From Theristus sp. LFF4_11 (taxonomy: Eukaryota > Nematoda > Chromadorea > Monhysterida > Xyalidae): a DNA stretch of 64,000 nt. The position numbers and the translations under genes are program-made. Under the pieces are notes generated by a model. The model saw only the letters and a program-made list of their open reading frames with translations. It did not search any database and had not been told where the DNA came from. The DNA lies in contig JASANC010003385.1 of NCBI GenBank assembly GCA_030248135.1, forward strand, positions 1-64,000, in the 5' to 3' direction. How positions within the stretch are numbered: the first letter of the stretch is position 1; the number at the start of each line of letters is the position of its first letter. Below are positions 58,210 through 64,000 of the stretch, piece after piece.

Positions 58210-59364
58210 ATGAATAAACAGCTAGTGGCGGAGCTGTTGAAATACCAGGCAAACATCCTTCAACAGGTAACTAAAAACAGCTTTTATATTCTGAATGCAA
58301 AAAAGAATCCAAAGGTTTTCAGCAGTCAAATGAGGTGGCCGTGTTGTACACGCGGTCATGCAACATGCTTGCATCGTTGCATGATCGCGTGTCGCCACTG
58401 TGCGGCCCACTTTTCCCAGCAATGCCCCGCGGTGTTATCAAAAAAACCCACGGGTTTGCGCCTGCATGGTGCGGAGCCGGCGGCTCTGGGATTACGGGTA
58501 AAGTTTGCGATTTTCTGTCTTATTTATCCAACGATTACAGAAGCGGGTAGGCGGGTTGACCACTTATGATCGGCTCGCATATGGCGTACCGCAAGTAACG
58601 ACGCGCGTATGGTGTCCCGCTATTGATGGCCCGCTCATGAACTGTCCGCAAATGATGACCCGTTTATGAACTGTTCGCTTTTGAACGGTCCGTTACCACA
58701 AAAATTTTTTCAGCGACTGCCTCGTTCTTCTCAGTGATGTGGACTCAGAGGCACCTTGTATGAGGCTGTTCCGGTTGAACGTAGGTTTTTTTAATTCACA
58801 AAAGTGTTTTTTTTAAATAACAAATGAAAAATAACGCTTTTTTAGACCGCTGCGTGCTGCGGTGAGCGTTTTGACAACGTCGCCCAAGGAATTGAGCTAA
58901 GGGCCGCCTACCGTAAAAAATACCACAACGACGACGACCTGATCGTTTTCAACTATCTGCTGGCTGACGTAAGAGAAACTTCGCATGAATGCATCTGTTA
59001 TTATGCTTAATTTTGCATAAACGATTTTATTTTAGGGGAACTTTTGTGAAAAGAAATTCGCTGACCGCGCGCAGTTCAGCAAGCATAACAAGCGGGCGCA
59101 TTATGCACCGAAACAGATTTGTTTAATCTGCGGCTTTGTGACGATGGTCGATAAACCAAACACTGAACGCCCACCCCTTCTTATGACCCGTAAGTGAAAT
59201 TCTCGTCTCCATCAGGTGATAGAAGCAAATGTTCCCACAGCTACTTATTGGCTAGAAAATGCCTCCACAAACAATTTTCCCGAGACATTTTTACTTACGA
59301 GTTGTTGTTTGCAGAAAAGCCGCTGCCCGCCACCAGAAGACCGCGGACCATCAAAACAAGATAA
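58210..59364 (+). CDS. Uncharacterised small Cys/His-rich (zinc-finger-like) protein, about 198 aa
   Basis: Six exons join in frame from the ATG at 58210: 58210-58266, 58323-58468, 58714-58780, 58846-58968, 59036-59189, 59315-59364 (597 nt). The first part is helical (NKQLVAELLKYQANILQQ). The second half has possible metal-binding clusters: CCGERF..KKYH, FCEKKF..FSKHNKRAH and ICLICGF; only the middle one approaches a C2H2 pattern and one expected Cys is missing. The C terminus is basic (TRRPRTIKTR), suggesting nucleic-acid binding or nuclear location. A 46-codon ATG ORF at 58004-58144 could be an upstream exon but its phase does not match. The family is unknown. Confidence 0.55.
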
Positions 59365-60929
59365 AGATTATTGAGCAATATGTAAAATAAAACAAAATCC
59401 TGAAAGCCTGACAATATCTGGTCGACAGCGAACGAAACACCGTGCGATGGCAAGCAAACGATGATTGTGGTTCGGTGGCGGCCAAACTTCCGCGGCAGAT
59501 GGAAATTCCAACAAGCTGATTGATTGACGCAGGCATTCTGTTTGTGTGTATTGTTTTTTCATCTTTTCTTGTGTTGTGAACACTCGGGTTGTCACCAACG
59601 TTTGATCTTCGTTACAGCTAAATCAATCCTACAACAATTGTTATCTGAATAAAAAAGCCGACTGCTGATACTCACTGCTGATGAATTACTTTTCGTTCCG
59701 GGACACCGCGGCAAATACATCAACGGCTAGTGTAGAGCACATCAACATTTTCAGCATGCTGATTTGCCAAAAATAAACACCGACCAGAATAATCTGGTTT
59801 GCAATCATCAGTGTCATGATCGAGTTCAGCGGCCTCCTTGAACGCACGCCGACGTTCCAATCTGATGTGTCGCATCTGAATCATAACGAGTAACGATGGT
59901 CGAATTCGACCAGAACGCCCTTCGCAGCGTCGAAGCAGCGCCAACAAATAAAAACGCCGGCCAGCTGAAAAACACAAACATATTCGTGTCGTGCTCGTGC
60001 TTTGCTCTTCTGAATGTTTTCACGAACATTCAATGGACTTTGAGACCAGCTATTGCGCATCAGATTGACCATCCCCTTAGATAAGCCGTTTGGCTTCCAA
60101 CCCAAATTACGAAAAAATGGGAGCAGAGAACAGAACGGAGAACACAGTTTCTAATTCCAGTAATTTGCAGTTGGTTTTGGCGTTAACTGGCTTTGGGTGC
60201 TCCTGGTGCTTTAGGTCCCATGGGATTCATGCTGCTTTTTTAACCTTTGCTCCGTTAAAGCATTAGGAGATGGAGCATTCAGGGTACTCCTTACTATTAC
60301 TTTCTTTCGGCAGTAGTATTACAGCCTGTTATTATTGTGCCTGAGCCTGAAGTTGTCGCTTGATGGCATCTCCGTTTTTTGGCTTGAACTAAAATTCTCA
60401 CGGTACTGGTACATAAATAAATGCTGATCACCAAACAGTTCTTTTTTATTCAAGCTCAAATCTACTAAATCTTTTACTTTTTCATCGTGAAGCGTTTTTT
60501 TATTCAAAATTCAAGAAATAACCAAAACCTAAATGCACTATGCATAAACTGTGGGGCGCAAGGCAGCAGTAAAAAAGACATGCTAAAAATAGAAATTATT
60601 TATCATGAATTGGAAGCAAGTAGTCAGACTTGTTTGACGATGGAACAAACAAAGAAAGCTGGGCAATATCATCTCGGCCACTGGTTGCGGTAAAGACATC
60701 GCCTGACGACCGTACATTTCATACATCGGTCACCCATACATCATGCTTGATTTCAAGTTTTATGATCGTATGTGTTTTGCTGGTGTGCCTGTACATAAGA
60801 CTGTGCAGTCATCACCAGACATCACGATCTTCAGAAAAAGGACTTTAGCTTATGTGATAATTTCATTGCATGAAAAGGTGGGTGTGCTGCGCTAATAGTA
60901 GTAACACAACAAATCATCCATGTGTAACA
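59365..60929. other. Intergenic region
   Basis: No supported gene. About 60155-60310 is the partner of the inverted repeat at 51715-51870 (GGTTTTGGCGTTAACTGGC, GGAGCATTCAGGGTACTCC). Short ORFs here show no protein-like composition. Confidence 0.5.
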
Positions 60930-63843
60930 TCAATAGCGTTCAACAATTGCTTGCGCCCTAAACGGCGCAAGTTGTGCGTCTTGTTGATCAGTCGAGCCGG
61001 TTTGAATGTTCTGTCGTCCGTGCTGCGTTGTTGTTGTTCTCACACTAATGTTATTGTTGTTTGCTCGTCGGTGATCATCAGTATTCGCAATCAGCGATTT
61101 TGATTCGTCCAACATTTCGATGCAGCTATTCACTGGTGATGTTTGAGACAGTTGTTGTTCGTAGTTTGCGTGACGAGTATTGTTACCAGCACTGTACGTG
61201 ATCTTAGGATAGTTTTCGAATATTGTTGAGTTGGTGTTGTTGCTGTTTGCAACATGATTTCGGACGATGGTGCTGTCGGCTGCCATGATGGCATTGCCTG
61301 TATTTGTAGCGTTTGAGTCGCGCTGAAGGTGGAGCGGAGGCGGAGTGCGCTGTGTCGCAGGCTTGCGACAGGGCGGCGGTGCCGTCGCTGTTGGTGTTGT
61401 GCTTTTCTCGTCGTCTATTGTGAGCGGCTGGATTTTCGATGATGTTGATGCTGACGGCCGATGATGATGGCTGGTGGAAGACTGATGTTGTGGCAGTAGA
61501 TGCTGTTGTTGTTGTTGATCCTGGTGACGCGCGTTCATCAGCAGCGTCTGCTCGCGGCGTCTTCGACTGCTGCTGCTGCTGTTGCTGATGCTCAGATCCG
61601 ACTTCGTCATAGACACCTGTGGCACGGTCAACTGCGTCCCGCCGGTCGTCGTTGGCGGACTCGAGCGAAACGTCGGAACCGAAGTCGTCGTCGTCGGTGG
61701 CACCTGACGTTTTAGGCCGGTGATGTTCGGCAGGCGAAAGTCGAACGGAATACGCTTGCGCGCGCGCATCTGAACGAATTGGGCTGAGAGTGCATTTCCT
61801 AGCGGTAGATTGGATTCTTGTACAATGTAGAATACACGCACAGTCTATAACCAACAACGTTCACCACTGACCCCGTGCATCGGCGGCATCGGTTTCATCA
61901 AGGACGCAGGCGGTGGCGACGGTGCCCGCTGAATGCGCCATTCGCACGCCACTGAGTCGCTCGTCCTCTGCTCCATTGGCGTCTCGGTGGCGTTTGCCTG
62001 CCGGTGAACGTCTGCAAGCAAAACTCTTAGCTGTTCCTCACTGTTTCTGGTCATTTTTGGACAGTATAATTTGGCACATTTGTACCAATGGGCAAAATTC
62101 AACCGCTCAATACCGGCGGTTCGGAGTTCGGTTGTGACCTTTATAACATGTTTTACCACTGCTCCACTCCGTTTTATTATGGGAATTTATTTTTTTTACT
62201 TGTTGAAGTGACCAAATTGATATCCTGTTTACACACACTTTTTTAAATCTTCGCTCTACTTTTTAACTACATTTCTAACCGATAAGTTCGCTGGCAGCCG
62301 TTTCGTGGTTCATCTCCGTTGCCTTCAGTGGCATTTCGTGCATCTTGCCAATTTTTGGGGCTCTCTGACGATGGCGACGTGCACTGTTGTTGTTGTTGTT
62401 GTTGTTGTTTGTCGGCTGACTCAGAATCGGATGGATCTTTTTCATTGGTGGTGGCGGCGATGATTTCGCTGGACGCTGCTGTGCAAATCGTCGTTGCGTC
62501 GTGATTGTGTTCAGATCGTGGTCGAGGTTGACGACGTGCTCGCTGTCCATCTCCTCCTCCACCACCACCTCGTCCTGGTCGCCGATCGCCGCCTGTGTTC
62601 AAAGTGATCAATTATGTTAGTGGTCAGCGTTGATTGTCTGCACATTGAGAGAAAAGCAGAGCTGAGTGAGACAAATAGTCCGCAAGAAGAGTCATCACAC
62701 ATGTTTTTGCGCTTTTGATTCGGTTGTTGACAGTTTCGCGGACTTTTTTCAATATGGTGTTTCCTTTGTTCGGACTTTTATTGCTGCTTGTGTCATCATT
62801 TGCCTGGACGCACACGAAATGGCAGGCTTGGTGTGATTTGTTTTTCCTTTATAAAAAGTAACCAATTAGCGTTTGAATTCAACCAGTGAACTTCGAACAG
62901 ACAAGCAAAATTTTTAAGAAAAGTTTACTGCTTTTCAACGACTGCATGACAATCATCAATCATCACTCAATGTTGTCACCCTCGTGGCCTGGTGGTAGCG
63001 CAGCGCGTTAGACTCTTGTCTGTGCGTTCGGGGGATCGAGCCCCCCCCCTCGAAGGGTGTATGGGCACTTGGTGACAGAAAACACAATGGTCGCCTTACT
63101 CGACGGCATCGCCAAAAATCGTTCGTTTGTTCATTTTTACCTCTAGGTCTTGCTCGATCATGAGTTCGTTGTCGCTGCTGTGGTGGTGCACGAGGTGATG
63201 GTGTGCCTGATACTGATTGCTGTTGTTGTTCGTGGTCGCCATCGTTAGGCCGTACTTCCGAGTGTTGCGCGCGCGACATATGTGATACCACCTGAAAATT
63301 CGCGAAAATACGTTGCTATGTTTCATTGCATGTGTGTAGTTTTCAAAAAAGTTCGCAAAACACGTCGTCGATTGGTCGACCTGTCTAAAGCTGCTACAGC
63401 CAATCAGAATGTCAGATTTGTGTCAGAAAAAAAATTGTTTCCTGAACCTGATCAGTGCATACGTGTAGCAATACATGCAAAATTTCTGTTAACATGTAAA
63501 CGTTAGCCAATCAAAATCAATCAGTGGCTTATTCTGTTACCAGTTAAACCCGCCCAACAAAGAAAACTGTCCATGCAAAAAATCATACAAAAATTTTAAA
63601 TTAAAAAACGAAAAAAGGCGCGACAACTGCATGCATACGACTCATGCACCACCGCAAATGTGATTCATGCAAGCGTACATACTGCACGAGCAGCGACAGC
63701 AGCACGATCGCCAGCAGCGAGTAGACGCCCCACATCAGCTGGACGCCCGTGTGGTTCAGTTTGTCCAAGTGTTCACGCAGTGCGTGCGTGTCCAGGTTGA
63801 TACGATTCAGCATATGCCAGAGGCTACGCGTTGTTGTCGGCAT
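60930..63843 (-). CDS. Uncharacterised single-pass membrane protein with long low-complexity tail (5 exons, about 534 aa)
   Basis: Exons on the minus strand: 63843-63683, 63291-63141, 62592-62280, 62011-61872, 61769-60930; all phases agree and the total is 1,605 nt. Residues 1-35 are a hydrophilic helix with no signal peptide. About 36-56 form a membrane span (WGVYSLLAIVLLSLLV) followed by WYHICRARNTRKYG, a basic juxtamembrane stretch. The rest (about 470 residues) is His/Gln/Asn/Ser/Thr/Pro-rich, with poly-Asn and poly-Gln runs and several Pro-rich patches that could bind SH3 or WW domains. By the positive-inside rule the tail is probably cytoplasmic. I do not recognise the family. Confidence 0.72.
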
Positions 63844-64000
63844 CGTCGCGCAATGGTTCGAGGCGTGTTAGCTTTTCGGTTAAGGAAGGTTCCAGTAGTC
63901 CCGGCGTGGATGAAAACACAAACAAAAGTGCGTGATTCTGGATTGTGTGAAAGTGTGCACTGAAAACGTTCGCGAAAATATTTTTCTCTCAGTGACTTTG

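Noticed and set aside
62975..63060. tRNA-like stretch on the plus strand (TAGCGCAGCGCGTTAGAC, then GGATCGAGCCC)
   Set aside because: A- and B-box-like words are present, but the acceptor stem mismatches, the D loop is shortened and no 5-bp anticodon stem with 7-base loop can be formed. Probably a tRNA pseudogene within an intron of the 60.9-63.8 kb gene.

Overview
This is nuclear genomic DNA of an animal, most likely a small invertebrate. Two orthologues of animal genes can be read exon by exon: a complete Vav-type guanine nucleotide exchange factor (24 exons, 3411-14223, +) and a nibrin/NBS1-type protein (47471-51565, +). Introns are mostly 60-800 bp with GT..AG ends. I cannot name the species. 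No bacterial, organellar or CRISPR features were seen.

Layout. 1-3080: C-rich repeat and a three-level nest of non-autonomous DNA transposons, each with an exact 8-bp target duplication (hAT-like). 3411-14223: vav, with one more copy of the innermost transposon in intron 3. 14224-17764: intergenic DNA, then a satellite of about 149-bp units with a visible three-unit higher-order pattern. 17765-43716: a 25,952-bp LTR retroelement on the minus strand that has landed inside the satellite (TSD CAAG). 43717-47470: the rest of the satellite, then inverted-repeat and C-rich elements. 47471-51565: nibrin. 51566-57909: retroelement debris, microsatellites, truncated transposons and a solo LTR related to the giant element. 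58210-59364 (+): a small zinc-finger-like gene of unknown function. 60930-63843 (-): a five-exon gene for a single-pass membrane protein of unknown function.

The main discovery is the giant retroelement. Its LTRs are 1,389 bp each and almost identical, with a primer-binding site next to the right LTR and a polypurine tract next to the left one, so it is structurally complete and young. In its own 5'->3' order it carries: gag; a spliced gene for a UPF1-like superfamily 1 helicase with a long N-terminal region of unknown function; a spliced gene for an unknown domain joined to NADAR and SGNH/GDSL-hydrolase-like domains; an intron-containing type I membrane protein gene on the opposite strand; an F-box protein gene; and one 2,172-codon ORF in which a signal-peptide-bearing envelope-like glycoprotein and its transmembrane segment precede protease, reverse transcriptase, RNase H and integrase. 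Env-before-Pol order in one ORF, cargo genes with introns on both strands, and the helicase/NADAR/SGNH/F-box set make this look like an undescribed virus-like element.

Exon models were built by hand from reading-frame phase and splice consensus. Those for vav, the antisense membrane gene, the helicase gene and the 60.9-63.8 kb gene close in frame throughout. One nibrin exon and the 5' ends of several retroelement genes remain uncertain.
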